From positions 1-64,000 of the forward strand of contig SVEA01000011.1 in the NCBI GenBank assembly GCA_015057615.1: a stretch of 64,000 nucleotides of DNA, in the 5' to 3' direction. Both the position numbers and the translations under genes were made by a program. Positions 28,522 through 38,091 of the stretch are shown in pieces (the first letter of the stretch is position 1; the number at the start of each line of letters is the position of its first letter). Under the pieces are notes generated by a model that worked only from the letters and a program-made list of their open reading frames with translations, was not told where the DNA came from and ran no database searches. Source of the stretch: Lachnospiraceae bacterium. GTDB lineage: Bacteria > Bacillota > Clostridia > Lachnospirales > Lachnospiraceae.

Positions 28522-29094
28522 TTAATTCGTATTGGATTCCGGGTATTGGTTTTTAATAATTTTCACCGTAAATAACATGACACAGAAATTCAGAAATCCT
28601 TCCGCCAGCAAGGAGATACCAAGCATTATCATAAGAAGGTTTGAATTACTGAATGGATCAATCATCAAAAGGATACCAAGAGTACCGGCCACAACCGCAA
28701 GAATGGTAATCAGCCACCATTTACGGATTCCAAATTTTTTGGAATCTATTGCAATCTGGACCTTAAAGAGTCCGTCGGCCAGAATGATAATTCCAAGTAC
28801 AAAGTTCACTAGTGTAATCATGTGGGTTGGATGTAGTACCATAATAAGTCCTACGACAACGACCAACAGGCCGAATGCCAAGTCAAATTGAAACGCAAGG
28901 CGAAACAAATCTTTTGACAAATACCCGATTACCTTAAAAATACCGTAGCATATCAGCAAAACGCCGATTAAAATGCAGAGTGCCTTAGCAGAAACTTCGG
29001 GATGTAGGATTAATACTATTCCAAGGATGCAAAGCAGCAAAGACATAATAATGTATCCGGTTTTTGCGGCCTGGATAGGCTTTGTTGGATGCAT
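28522..29094 (-). CDS. HdeD-like (DUF308) membrane protein
   Basis: 190 residues from the corrected start MHPTKPIQAAKTGY, which follows GGAAGTGAG; the 54 extra residues of the track ORF have no ribosome site. Six membrane helices appear in three hairpins with the repeated motif G.LL..GI/F.L. typical of DUF308. Function is not established; HdeD itself is linked to acid stress. It is the first gene of the MMPL operon and diverges from the radical SAM gene. Confidence 0.85.
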   Translation of the reverse strand: MHPTKPIQAAKTGYIIMSLLLCILGIVLILHPEVSAKALCILIGVLLICYGIFKVIGYLSKDLFRLAFQFDLAFGLLVVVVGLIMVLHPTHMITLVNFVLGIIILADGLFKVQIAIDSKKFGIRKWWLITILAVVAGTLGILLMIDPFSNSNLLMIMLGISLLAEGFLNFCVMLFTVKIIKNQYPESNTN

Positions 29095-29256
29095 CAAGCT
29101 CACTTCCTTTCTAACTGTAATAAAATTCAGCAATTGCGAAGCTCTCTTGTTTAATGAATTGTGTATACATAGATGAATATTTCTCCGATCCAATGCTACC
29201 CATCTAAGGGATGATATCGGAGCGGTATACACAATAGCTATATAAGGAAGTTTCAC

Positions 29257-29643
29257 AGTTACCTACTATACTAGAGCGGGTAACGATTTGGCAGTCTGTT
29301 TCCCAAACAGTAGGTTCATTCTAGCGGAGTTCCGGAAAAAACGGAATAGACACAAAATGCCTCGTGTCATAAAATTAGGCACGAGGCAGAAAATGACTGA
29401 AAATCAGACATTTGATGGATTTTGTTGAAAAAGTAGACAGAACCGCCGGTTTGCCTATTCCATAATACATCATTTCAGGCTATATTTGCCATAAGGCAGA
29501 TGTTTCCATAATATTATAAAAACACCAGATTCTATTCATATTTCCGGAGTCAGTGTCTGCGCGGCATTCCGCAGACTCCGGGATATGCAAAAAGCCGCGT
29601 AAAGTAATATGGTCGAAATGTATAATATAAAGGAGGATATACT
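29257..29643. promoter_or_regulatory. Divergent intergenic region with several inverted repeats
   Basis: Control region between the HdeD/MMPL and radical SAM operons. It holds GTTACC...GGGTAAC (29260-29286, candidate operator around a TATAGT -10 on the minus strand), TGCCTCGTG/CACGAGGCA (29359-29388), and CCGGAG...TCTGCG facing CGCAGACTCCGG (29546-29583). A TATAAT lies just upstream of the radical SAM ribosome site. Assigning any of these to the nearby TetR protein is inference. Confidence 0.45.
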
Positions 29644-31065
29644 ATGCCATTTGAAAATTTTAAAGCAAATGCGACCCGTACAGCTGTCAGTAAGACCATT
29701 GACGGTGTGATCAAATATGTCAATAAAGATCGTCAGGCGCATATGACGAAGTTGATCGACATGTCGGAAAAACTGATCGGGGAGCGTGTTAACCCAGATG
29801 TTTTTGCCGGTGCCAGGAGCTTCGTGAATGACCCAGACTGCAAATGGATGCAGTATACCAATAAACTCTTAGATGAGATTGATCCCAAGGTGATCAAAAT
29901 GCATGCTTTGAATCTCGGTTATCAGGCTGGCTTCTACGGACTTTCCAAAACCCATGAGGTGGCTAAGAAATATGGAGTTAATATTCCCTGGGTGATTCTT
30001 GTGGATCCTACCTCCGCCTGTAACATGCATTGTACTGGCTGCTGGGCTGCGGAGTATGGTCATAAGCTGAACCTGTCCTATGAAGATCTTGACAGCATCA
30101 TTACGCAGGGGGAAGAGCTTGGTATCTACTTCTATCTCTTTACCGGCGGAGAACCGCTCGTACGCCGCGATGACCTGATCCGGCTGGCAGAAAAGCATAA
30201 AAAGTCTGCTTTCCATGCCTTTACAAACGGAACCCTTGTGGATGAGGAGTTCTGCCGTGAAATGAGGCGTATCGGCAACTTCTCGCTTTCCTTAAGTATT
30301 GAAGGCTTTGAAGATGTCAATGATCTGCGCCGTGGAGCCGGCTCCTTTGAAAAAGTAATGCATGCTATGGACCTGCTCCGCGAAAACAAATTGCTGTTCG
30401 GTACATCCATCTGCTATACCTCCAAGAACTATAAGACCGTTACCAGCGATGAATTTCTTGACCTGCTGATTGAAAAAGGCGTCCGCTACAGCTGGTACTT
30501 CCATTACATGCCGGTGGGCAACGAAGCGGCAACAGAGCTGCTCCTCTCTCCGGAACAGCGGGTTTATATGTACCATCGTGTACGTGAGGTACGTGCCGCA
30601 AAGGGTGGAAAACCGATCTTTTTAATTGACTTCCAAAATGACGGCGAATATGTCAGTGGCTGTATTGCGGGAGGTAAATACTACTGTCATATCAATCCGA
30701 ACGGGGATGTTGAACCCTGCGTATTTATCCACTATTCCGGAGCGAATATTCACGATAAAACGCTGCTGGAATGCCTGCAGCAGCCGTTATTTAAAGCCTA
30801 TCAAGACGCACAGCCTTTCAATGATAATCCGCTGCGCCCCTGCCCTATGCTGGAGAACCCGGAATGCCTACAGGAAATTGTTAAAAAATCTGGTGCTGCC
30901 AGCACGGATCTTCAAAGTCCGGAGACAGTGGATCATCTTTGTGGAAAATGCATAGACTATGCAAAAGACTGGGCACCTTCTGCCGACCGGCTGGTTGAAG
31001 AAAATCCGCCGAGAAAAAAGCTTAAAAAAGGACATTCATCCTATTATGGAACCGTTGAAAAATAA
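29644..31065 (+). CDS. Radical SAM protein with SPASM-like C-terminal cysteines
   Basis: 473 residues. The 4Fe-4S/SAM motif is C126-x3-C130-x2-C133 (SACNMHCTGC), with a GGEP motif (TGGEPLVRR) for SAM binding. Further cysteines in VEPCVFIHYS, RPCPMLENPEC and HLCGKCIDYAKDW suggest one or two auxiliary clusters. An extra helical domain of about 110 residues precedes the radical fold. Substrate unknown: SPASM members modify peptides, while some members of this broad group act on lipids. AAAGGAGG lies before the ATG. It is translationally coupled to the next gene, a lipid-type membrane protein. Confidence 0.88.
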   Translation: MPFENFKANATRTAVSKTIDGVIKYVNKDRQAHMTKLIDMSEKLIGERVNPDVFAGARSFVNDPDCKWMQYTNKLLDEIDPKVIKMHALNLGYQAGFYGLSKTHEVAKKYGVNIPWVILVDPTSACNMHCTGCWAAEYGHKLNLSYEDLDSIITQGEELGIYFYLFTGGEPLVRRDDLIRLAEKHKKSAFHAFTNGTLVDEEFCREMRRIGNFSLSLSIEGFEDVNDLRRGAGSFEKVMHAMDLLRENKLLFGTSICYTSKNYKTVTSDEFLDLLIEKGVRYSWYFHYMPVGNEAATELLLSPEQRVYMYHRVREVRAAKGGKPIFLIDFQNDGEYVSGCIAGGKYYCHINPNGDVEPCVFIHYSGANIHDKTLLECLQQPLFKAYQDAQPFNDNPLRPCPMLENPECLQEIVKKSGAASTDLQSPETVDHLCGKCIDYAKDWAPSADRLVEENPPRKKLKKGHSSYYGTVEK

Positions 31066-32077
31066 AAAAGAAGACGGAGGCTCCCGTAAAAAATCCGTTC
31101 CTCCGTGGGTAAAAAGCGTTGTTTTTTATCTCATAATCGTTATATTGCTTGTAATAGCCATATTCTCTCATTGGGATTTTTTCCTGGATGTTATAAAATC
31201 CATCGGAGAAATTCCCTTATGGCTATTTCTATTGGTCTGCCTGAACGGCTGCCTATATCGAATCATAGACGGTGACCAATTATACCGGCTTAGCAGAAGA
31301 TATCAGCCTGATCTGAAATGGGGACAGGGAGTCGCCTGTGCCTTCTGTGGGGCATTCTTTCAGGTAACGACCTTTGGAAATGCTATGGGTATCTCAAAGG
31401 TGTATTATCTTACGCGCCTGGGAATTCCAGCTGCAAACAGTACCGGCATATGTCTTATACAGTACATTGTATATCGGGCTGCCATCTTTCTATACGGGTT
31501 TACGGCATACTTAGCATTTCCGAAACTGCGTGCTGCCCTGGGTCCATACCGGTCCTTCGGTATCCTTGGTATTGTCATATGCCTTCTGACGATCGTTGTG
31601 CTTCTTATCGTTGCCACATCCAATCAGTTGTCAGCCTTGTTGCTGCGCATCGTTCGTCCTATTTGTAAAAAACACCCCAAATGGCTTACCAAACTTGATC
31701 ATGCCAAGGAGCAGATCACACTGCTTCAGACCGAAGCAGCGCTGGTCTTTCGCGACAAGAAATTAACGGTGCAATTAATTCTTGAATGCCTTCTTATGCA
31801 GACGGCCTGGTATATCATACCGTTTCTAGCGATGCGGGGAAAAGGGCCGGATCTTCTTACCTCGATCGCCTTAACGAGCGTAGCACGCATGCTTGCCGGT
31901 TCCGTTCCGTTACCGTCCGGATATGGTTCCCTTGATATCATATTCATTGTTCTGCTCTCCGATATGGTAGAAACAGCCATAGCTGCTTCCACCATGGTAT
32001 TGTTCCGATTCGCCACAACCTTCGTTCCGTTCTTTATCGGAGCCGTTATCGTATTCGTATGGAGAAAGAAAAAGTAG
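31046..32077 (+). CDS. LPG-synthase-like membrane protein (UPF0104 / YbhN-AglD group)
   Basis: Integral membrane protein of 343 residues with about eight helices; the conserved FFQVTTFGNAMGISKVYYL and GSVPLPSGYGSLDIIF segments match the lysylphosphatidylglycerol synthase membrane domain. The soluble aminoacyltransferase domain of MprF is absent, so it is more likely a lipid flippase-like subunit than an aminoacylating enzyme (inference). The track start at 30959 lies inside the upstream gene; ATG 31046 overlaps the radical SAM stop by 20 bases. A bidirectional terminator follows. Confidence 0.87.
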   Translation: MEPLKNKKEDGGSRKKSVPPWVKSVVFYLIIVILLVIAIFSHWDFFLDVIKSIGEIPLWLFLLVCLNGCLYRIIDGDQLYRLSRRYQPDLKWGQGVACAFCGAFFQVTTFGNAMGISKVYYLTRLGIPAANSTGICLIQYIVYRAAIFLYGFTAYLAFPKLRAALGPYRSFGILGIVICLLTIVVLLIVATSNQLSALLLRIVRPICKKHPKWLTKLDHAKEQITLLQTEAALVFRDKKLTVQLILECLLMQTAWYIIPFLAMRGKGPDLLTSIALTSVARMLAGSVPLPSGYGSLDIIFIVLLSDMVETAIAASTMVLFRFATTFVPFFIGAVIVFVWRKKK

Positions 32078-32091
32078 CAAAAAACTACAGC

Positions 32092-32150
32092 AGAAAAAGT
32101 GGCTGTTTCATTTTCATCTGCAAATACACTCTGAAACAGCCACTTTTTCT
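32092..32150. terminator. Bidirectional terminator
   Basis: AGAAAAAGTGGCTGTTTC and GAAACAGCCACTTTTTCT form an 18-bp stem with A/T tracts at both ends, between the convergent LPG-like and TetR genes. Confidence 0.92.
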
Positions 32151-32183
32151 ATTTTTCCTTTGCCGATGCGAAAATAACCATCC

Positions 32184-32741
32184 TTACTTCTCTGCGCTTC
32201 TTTGAATGGCAATCTGGGTTGTACCCTCAAAAAGCTCACAGAGGCGCCGCACCTGATTCCTTATATCATACCGCATACCATCCGACATCCAGTCCAGGAT
32301 ATATCCAACCAGTTCGCATTTAAAGAACTTGATTATGATTTCAATGTCCTCTTCCTTGGCTGGAATCTCCACAAAAGTACTCTCTATGTATTTGGTCACC
32401 ACATATTGAGAAACCTTATCCAGATATCTTTCGTAGGATTCACGATTGGCAGAACTATAGATGTGCATAACCGCTTTCTTATTCTCTAAAGCGAACTCGA
32501 TCGCTACACACAGGCAATCCTCCAGGGAATTGATGTCTCCGTACTTATCTATGATTTTATCGGCTTCTTCCATCATGATTTCTTCCACCAGAGAGGACAT
32601 ATCTTCGAAATGGTAATAAAAGGAGTTCCGGTTGATCCCGCAATCTTCTACGATATCCTTTACGGTAATTCGATTCAGAGGACGTTCATTAAGCAATTTA
32701 AGAAACGATTCTATGATAGCTTTTTTTGTAAAAGAAGCCAT
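32184..32741 (-). CDS. TetR/AcrR-family transcriptional regulator
   Basis: 185 residues from ATG 32741 (MASFTKKAIIESFLKLL, AAAGGAGAG upstream); the track start adds 25 unlikely residues. N-terminal TetR helix-turn-helix with ITVKDIVEDCGINRNSFYYHFEDMSSLVEEI; the C-terminal part resembles the TetR_C_33/YxaF-less dihydroxyacetone-type group only loosely. It is convergent with the radical SAM/LPG operon and is the only regulator near the lipid-type module, so it may control it (inference). Confidence 0.88.
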   Translation of the reverse strand: MASFTKKAIIESFLKLLNERPLNRITVKDIVEDCGINRNSFYYHFEDMSSLVEEIMMEEADKIIDKYGDINSLEDCLCVAIEFALENKKAVMHIYSSANRESYERYLDKVSQYVVTKYIESTFVEIPAKEEDIEIIIKFFKCELVGYILDWMSDGMRYDIRNQVRRLCELFEGTTQIAIQRSAEK

Positions 32742-32968
32742 ATCTTTTCTCTCCTTTTCCTCTTGTAATATCCATTCGTCATCCAGCAGAGCAGCCGACC
32801 CTTCTCTGCCCCACATTGCTGCAAATTATATACCCCTTACATAAAACGATAACCACTAACTGCCTTCCGAGGTAAATTCGGCGTTTCTATGCATCCCTTA
32901 CTTATAACCTATTCTATTAACACACATTCCAAAAAAATGCAAGTATTATTACAACAAAATGCAGTCTT

Positions 32969-33577
32969 TTACGCTAATACTTTGCCTTCTTCCAGAATTC
33001 TCATCTTGGCATCCTTGATTTCAATCACCGTAACCGCACAATTCTTTTGAAATGTTCCAGACCAGAAATCCTTCTTCTCCAGCTTCTTTACATAGGTCAG
33101 AATCGCTTTGTTCATCGCCCCATGGGCAACGATCAATACCCTTTCACAGGACTTTTCCAGAGGAAAGATCTTATTTTCCAGAAAATCAGCCGCCCTTTTG
33201 CATAAGTGTTCGATTGTTTCTCCTCCCTGCGGCGGGGCATATTCCTCCGGATGCTTAAAAAATTTATAGATGGGACTTTCCGTATTACACATCTCTTCCT
33301 TATAAAGGGAGCCTTCCATTATACCAAAACCGATTTCCTTCAGCTCCTCCTGTTTCTCGATCGCTATATTTCTCTTTCCACGAATGAGCTGTGCTGTCTC
33401 ATAAGCCCGCACCAAAGGACTGGAAAATATCCGGTCAAAATGCACGTTTTCCAATGCTTTCCCGGTTGTCGCCGCTAACGACCTTCCATTTTCATTTAAA
33501 GGGATATCGGAATATCCTTGAATTTTACCCGCCTTGTTCCAAACGGTTTCCCCGTGTCTTATGATATATAATTCCAT
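32969..33577 (-). CDS. Histidine phosphatase family protein (phosphoglycerate mutase-like)
   Basis: Cytoplasmic phosphatase of 202 residues. The RHGETVWN motif with the phospho-histidine is at residue 8, a glutamate lies in the GFGIMEG segment and the second histidine in VAHGAMNKAI. Close relatives include GpmB/PhoE-like broad phosphatases and CobC; no cobalamin genes are present, so a general phosphatase is the safer call. Monocistronic. Confidence 0.9.
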   Translation of the reverse strand: MELYIIRHGETVWNKAGKIQGYSDIPLNENGRSLAATTGKALENVHFDRIFSSPLVRAYETAQLIRGKRNIAIEKQEELKEIGFGIMEGSLYKEEMCNTESPIYKFFKHPEEYAPPQGGETIEHLCKRAADFLENKIFPLEKSCERVLIVAHGAMNKAILTYVKKLEKKDFWSGTFQKNCAVTVIEIKDAKMRILEEGKVLA

Positions 33578-33631
33578 CTTTTATCTCCAATCTATGTCCT
33601 ATTATGCATCCTATTATGCAGCCGCCTGCTT

Positions 33632-33753
33632 TTGTTATCGTATAGGAAATTGCGCCCTATACGATAACAAAACGCTCCGCTAAGGATGCACACTCACGCG
33701 TAAGGTATTTATCTGCCTGCGGCAGAACGCGCTTGGCGCTGCCCTGCCAGGAT
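33632..33753 (-). repeat. R2 element, copy D (reversed)
   Basis: Reverse-oriented R2: terminal hairpin GTTATCGTATAGG/CCTATACGATAAC, then CGCTCC, a TGAGTG-type block and GGTATTTATCTGCCTGCGGC. The first hairpin of the family is missing. It lies between opuCD and the phosphatase gene. Confidence 0.75.
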
Positions 33754-33773
33754 TTTCTTACCGCTATTATACA

Positions 33774-34409
33774 CTAGGAAGTATGCCAGTTGGCAAGCCT
33801 TTTTTCCAATTTTCCAAGAACAAGGTCGGAAATAACCGCCATCAGAGCGGTTGGCAGAGCACCTGCCCAGATGATAGCAGACCCGTCGATTACATTAATT
33901 CCTCGTGAGATAATGTCGCCCAGCCCGCCGGCACCGATAAATGTTCCGATCGCCGTGATGCCGATCGCAATAACAATTGCATTCCGAATGCCTGCCATAA
34001 TCACCGACAAGGACAGCGGGACTTCAACCTTAAGCCTTATCTGGCCACGCGTCATTCCCACACCCTTCGCTACATCCAGCAGATTTTTGTCAACATTGCT
34101 GACTGCCGTATACGTATTTTTCAGAATAGGCAGCATCGAATAAAGAAATACCGTCATGATCACCGTTCCCGTTCCAAGACCCATACCGACCATCAGAAGC
34201 GACAGCATAGCAAGCGATGGAATCGTTTGAATAATATTCGCCAGTGAAATGACCCATCCTGCCAAACGGCTATGTCTGGCAATTAAGAAGCCTATAGGTA
34301 TTGCAACGATCGCTGCAAATAAAACGCCATACACCGAAATCAAGAAATGGGTCCGGAACTGATCCAGTACGTAGCCCCCATTCATCTGATAATATTTTAG
34401 TAAAGCCAT
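33774..34409 (-). CDS. opuCD: Osmoprotectant ABC transporter permease
   Basis: Permease of 211 residues with about five helices and the binding-protein-dependent EAA region VDKNLLDVAKGVGMTRGQIRLKVEVPLS. It ends the four-gene opuC operon and its ATG overlaps the opuCC stop (TAATG). Partner of OpuCB in moving quaternary ammonium osmolytes such as glycine betaine, carnitine or choline. Confidence 0.92.
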   Translation of the reverse strand: MALLKYYQMNGGYVLDQFRTHFLISVYGVLFAAIVAIPIGFLIARHSRLAGWVISLANIIQTIPSLAMLSLLMVGMGLGTGTVIMTVFLYSMLPILKNTYTAVSNVDKNLLDVAKGVGMTRGQIRLKVEVPLSLSVIMAGIRNAIVIAIGITAIGTFIGAGGLGDIISRGINVIDGSAIIWAGALPTALMAVISDLVLGKLEKRLANWHTS

Positions 34410-35434
34410 TATCTGCCCTCCTTATCCTTATTAAGCGGAAGAATATCCCGCACCACATCCTTATAAAGCTCACGTTCTGCGAGCGGTATGGTATCCTTTT
34501 CCTCAAAATAATTATTTTCCTCAAGAAACTGTCCAGCGGCAACTCTTGGTTCCACCTGCTCCTCATCCGAGATTCGATTCAGCTTCTGCATAGCTTCGGA
34601 ATCAATTGCTCCTTCCAACTTTAAAAGTATGGTTTCAATCTCCGGATATTTTCGCAGGAGCTCCTTTGTCACAACGGGACTTGCATCATAGGGCGGGAAA
34701 AGATGCATATCGTCCTCCAGAATAACAAGATCATACGCATTGATACGACCGTCCGTTGAATATCCCAGAACCACATCCATTTCGCCTGCCTGGACTGCAT
34801 CGTAGACCAGACCGATCTCCATGGAGTTCATCTTGTCGAGCGAAAAACCATACAGCTGCTGAAAGCCCTCATAGCCATCCCCTTTTCGTTCGATCCAGGC
34901 GGTGTCGACTCCGACTTTTAACGTGTCAGCGTAGGCTTTCAGATCACTAACTTTATGAATCCCTTTCTCCTCTGCCAATTGCCGGGTAACCATAAATGCA
35001 TAGGTATTTTCAAAACCGTAGGACGGAAACCAGACCATGTTATATTTGCTGCTATAGCCATTAACGACTTCCTCCATTGCCTTGTCCGGATCGGCAGTCG
35101 GTTCCAATGCCAGCTCGCCAGTCAGGGAAGTACCGGTATACATCGCACCGGAGATATTGGCATCCTTCCCATTCAGCGCCTGCAGGATCAGCAGGGTGGA
35201 TCCCAAATTGTTAATCAGCGTTATATCGGTATCAGACATATAATGCTCACACATCTGACTTACGATTTCTGCAAGTATCTGACGCTCCGTTGTATTGCCT
35301 CCCGCGATAACAATGCCATTGCTCGCCACACTTTTCCCCAGACCGGGAAGCGAACATCCAAGCAGGGTCAATACCACAAGAAGGAGCAGCCCGATAATCC
35401 TGCCTGTTTTTTTAGTTCTTATTTTTCTACACAT
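34409..35434 (-). CDS. opuCC: Osmoprotectant-binding lipoprotein
   Basis: 341 residues; signal peptide with lipobox LTLLGC, then an OpuAC-type binding fold (SNGIVIAGGNTTERQILAEIVSQM at the start; DLVILEDDMHLFPPYDASPV later, a ligand-loop region in the family). It binds betaine-like osmolytes outside the membrane. It overlaps opuCB by 8 bases and opuCD by one base, so the operon is tightly coupled. Exact ligand not determinable. Confidence 0.93.
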   Translation of the reverse strand: MCRKIRTKKTGRIIGLLLLVVLTLLGCSLPGLGKSVASNGIVIAGGNTTERQILAEIVSQMCEHYMSDTDITLINNLGSTLLILQALNGKDANISGAMYTGTSLTGELALEPTADPDKAMEEVVNGYSSKYNMVWFPSYGFENTYAFMVTRQLAEEKGIHKVSDLKAYADTLKVGVDTAWIERKGDGYEGFQQLYGFSLDKMNSMEIGLVYDAVQAGEMDVVLGYSTDGRINAYDLVILEDDMHLFPPYDASPVVTKELLRKYPEIETILLKLEGAIDSEAMQKLNRISDEEQVEPRVAAGQFLEENNYFEEKDTIPLAERELYKDVVRDILPLNKDKEGR

Positions 35435-36092
35435 TTGCCCTTTCCTTTCCTGCCTGATCCCTCATCTCACTGCTTGTCTTCGGAGTGAATCTGTGTTCGA
35501 GTACACCAAGCGCACCATCGAGTAGTAATGCCATCAGCGTAACCGGTACGGTTCCAGCGATAATCGCATAGAAGTTAAAATTATTTAATCCCATGAAGAT
35601 AAAATCCCCCAGACCGCCTCCGCCAATGTAAGAGGCGAGGGTTGCCCATGCCACCATATAGACGGAGGATAAGCGGACTCCCGACATGATGACTGGGAAG
35701 GCAAGCGGAATCTGCACACGGACAATGATTTGACCGGGTGTCATTCCCATGCCCTTTGATGCATCAATGACATTTCTATCAACCGAATTCATCCCAAGAT
35801 ACGTATTCCGTATAATCGGGAGTAAGGAATATATGATCAAGGCTATCGTAGCCGGTAATTTTCCAACACCAAAGATAGGTACCATGATTGCCAATAATGC
35901 CAAGGATGGTACGGTCTGTAAAATCGAACAAAAAGCCAAAACTGCCTGTGACAATTTTTGGCACCTTGTCAGCAGGATTCCTGCCGGCACGGCAATTGCC
36001 GTACCAATTCCCAATGCCAGAATCGATATAAGGAAATGCTCTCCGATTTTTTCCGCAAGTACGGTACTGTTTTGTAATATATAATTCAGCAT
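35427..36092 (-). CDS. opuCB: Osmoprotectant ABC transporter permease
   Basis: 221 residues, five to six helices, EAA loop VDRNVIDASKGMGMTPGQIIVRVQIPLA. It is the first permease after the ATPase gene, matching the opuCA-B-C-D order known from Bacillus and Listeria. AGGAGGGGC lies before the ATG. Confidence 0.92.
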   Translation of the reverse strand: MLNYILQNSTVLAEKIGEHFLISILALGIGTAIAVPAGILLTRCQKLSQAVLAFCSILQTVPSLALLAIMVPIFGVGKLPATIALIIYSLLPIIRNTYLGMNSVDRNVIDASKGMGMTPGQIIVRVQIPLAFPVIMSGVRLSSVYMVAWATLASYIGGGGLGDFIFMGLNNFNFYAIIAGTVPVTLMALLLDGALGVLEHRFTPKTSSEMRDQAGKERANV

Positions 36093-36101
36093 ATGCCCCT
36101 C

Positions 36102-37274
36102 CTAAACTGTCATTTTTTCCGGCTTGATCTGCGCAATATCATCGTCACCCTCCGGTTGGTAATCGCTCCAATAGCTTTCGTATATTCTATCAACTGCTGC
36201 GGCACGGGTCACAAGTCCGACCAATACCCGATCCTCATTAACCACCGGAATATTCCGATACCCAAGGTCATTGATATAGTAAATGGCATCCCGAATCTTT
36301 GTATTATTGAAAATATAAGTCGTTTTCTTTATGTGATTGCCGATAAGGTCATTCCCCATACGGCTTCGGTCAAGATCAAAAATGCCGACATGACCCATCA
36401 GATGCTTTTGTTCATCGACTACAAACAGCATATCGACACGATTCTTTTTCATAATATGAATCGCTTCGCTTACCTTTATATTTGGCAAGGTACAGATCGG
36501 ATTGGGTACCATCATTTTCTCAACCGTCTCATAGTCAAACTGAGCATGATTTAAGCGTTCTTCCCCAAGCATGTTCCGTACGAAATCATTCGCCGGGTTC
36601 GCTAAGATTTGATCCGGTGTGTCAAATTGAACAACCTGCCCCTGGTTCATGACAACCATCCGATCCGATAATTTTAATGCTTCGTCCATATCATGCGTTA
36701 CAAATATAATGGTCTTTCCCATTTCGCGCTGCAAGCGTTTAACCAGCTGCTGAAGAGTATCCCGGGTAATCGGATCCAAGGCGCCGAAAGGCTCATCCAT
36801 AAGGATGATCTCCTGATCTGCCGCGAGGGCACGTATTACACCGATCCTCTGCTGCTGTCCACCGGAAAGTTCGGACGGATAATAGTCAAGATAACTTTCC
36901 GGCAGATCCACCTTCCGCAGCAATTCCCGTGCAACCTGATTCATCTTATCTTCCGGCCATTTTAGCAGCTTTGGTACCATGATGATATTTTCATAAATGG
37001 TCATATGAGGCATTAAGCCAATCTGCTGAATGACATATCCGATACGTCTTCGCAGATTGATCTCATTGATCTTACTAATGTCCCTGCCATCAATTTCAAT
37101 CGTTCCTGAGCTAGGAATGTTCATGCGGTTAATCATCCGCATACAGGTCGTCTTACCGCTGCCGGAGGTTCCGACAAAGCATATAAACTCGCCTGTTTCA
37201 AACTTAAGGTTAACATCCTTTACCGCAACCTTATTCCCAGAATAAATTTTTGATACATTCTTAAATTCTATCAT
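36102..37274 (-). CDS. opuCA: Osmoprotectant ABC transporter ATPase with CBS domains
   Basis: 390 residues from ATG 37274 (MIEFKNVSKIYSG; AGAGGTTT upstream); the track ORF adds 29 non-homologous residues. Walker A GTSGSGKTT, signature LSGGQQQR, Walker B IILMDEPFGALD and a switch histidine (VTHD) are intact. Two CBS domains at about 255-375 can sense ionic strength or bind cyclic-di-AMP, as known for OpuC systems. First gene of the operon. Confidence 0.95.
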   Translation of the reverse strand: MIEFKNVSKIYSGNKVAVKDVNLKFETGEFICFVGTSGSGKTTCMRMINRMNIPSSGTIEIDGRDISKINEINLRRRIGYVIQQIGLMPHMTIYENIIMVPKLLKWPEDKMNQVARELLRKVDLPESYLDYYPSELSGGQQQRIGVIRALAADQEIILMDEPFGALDPITRDTLQQLVKRLQREMGKTIIFVTHDMDEALKLSDRMVVMNQGQVVQFDTPDQILANPANDFVRNMLGEERLNHAQFDYETVEKMMVPNPICTLPNIKVSEAIHIMKKNRVDMLFVVDEQKHLMGHVGIFDLDRSRMGNDLIGNHIKKTTYIFNNTKIRDAIYYINDLGYRNIPVVNEDRVLVGLVTRAAAVDRIYESYWSDYQPEGDDDIAQIKPEKMTV

Positions 37275-37522
37275 ATAAATTAAACCTCTTTCCTGCGCAT
37301 CTTTCCACGCATTTTGAGCCCGTGCCTGCATGGTATTCACAAACTCACTTAAAAAAATCATATTCTTGTAGAATCTTATCCTACATCAATATCATCCCCC
37401 TATTACTCGAAACAAAATCTGTCCCATGGAATTTTTAGATAGAAAAGCGCCGCAAATCTAAAGTAACCATATAACTAATTTATAAGCTGTTACTTTACAA
37501 AAAATTCCACCTAATTATATTT

Positions 37523-37672
37523 AGTAGCAAAGAGTTTGCCTTGGCAAACTCTCACGCTGAGCGTGCTCTGCCGCAGGCAGATAAATACCTTATGCGCGAG
37601 TGCGTCATCTCCATGCGAACTATGTTCGCATGGAGGTTTTTTCATTGAATAGGACGAGCCTTCCTATTCAAT
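37523..37672 (+). repeat. R2 element, copy B
   Basis: Full copy: AGAGTTTGCC/GGCAAACTCT hairpin, CTGCCGCAGGCAGATAAATA, GCGAGTGCG, CCATGCGAAC/GTTCGCATGG hairpin followed by AGGTTTTTT, and terminal hairpin TTGAATAGGA/TCCTATTCAA. Confidence 0.85.
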
Positions 37673-37931
37673 AAAAATAGAGAAGCGCTCTACTTCTCTA
37701 ACGGAATGCTTTCTTATGTGTGTTCACTTGCACTTATTGTATCACAATTTACAGAGTTTGTAAAATGCAGCTGACACAGCCTATGTTTTCTAGCTTTTGG
37801 GCCTTTTTGGCGCCCTGAATCACATTATCTATTTACATATCCTTAGAGCATAGTATAATAGTTAGATATATACCTGAAAATCCGACAGGTAATTTCAATT
37901 TTCTATTTTATATTACTTTTATAAACGATAC

Positions 37932-38091
37932 GAGTGCTAAAAGTCTTCCTGGCAAATCGTCTTCATCAATTTGCACAAAGCAAGGAAAAACTCAAGTAAT
38001 AGGAAGTAATATTTTGTTGAGCAACTGTTTGAAGTCGTTGGCACTTAGACCACGAAGTTGGCTTATAAATTGGCTTTTGACTCTCAAACCA
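37932..38091 (+). repeat. R1 truncated copy upstream of brnQ
   Basis: GTGCTAAAAGTC...CGTCTTCATCAATTTGCACAAAGCAAGG, then TTTGAAGTCGTTGGCACTTAGACCACG and GGCTTTTGACTCTCAA. The right half of the core hairpin and the second hairpin are deleted. Confidence 0.75.

Noticed and set aside
30959-31045. Upstream start of the LPG-like protein
   Set aside because: The first 29 residues lie inside the radical SAM gene in another frame and are not hydrophobic or conserved; ATG 31046 at the gene junction is more natural.
24108-32741. Hopanoid pathway (HpnH/HpnN-like pair)
   Set aside because: No squalene-hopene cyclase or other hpn gene is present, and the radical SAM protein has SPASM-like cysteines unlike HpnH, so only a general lipid role is proposed.
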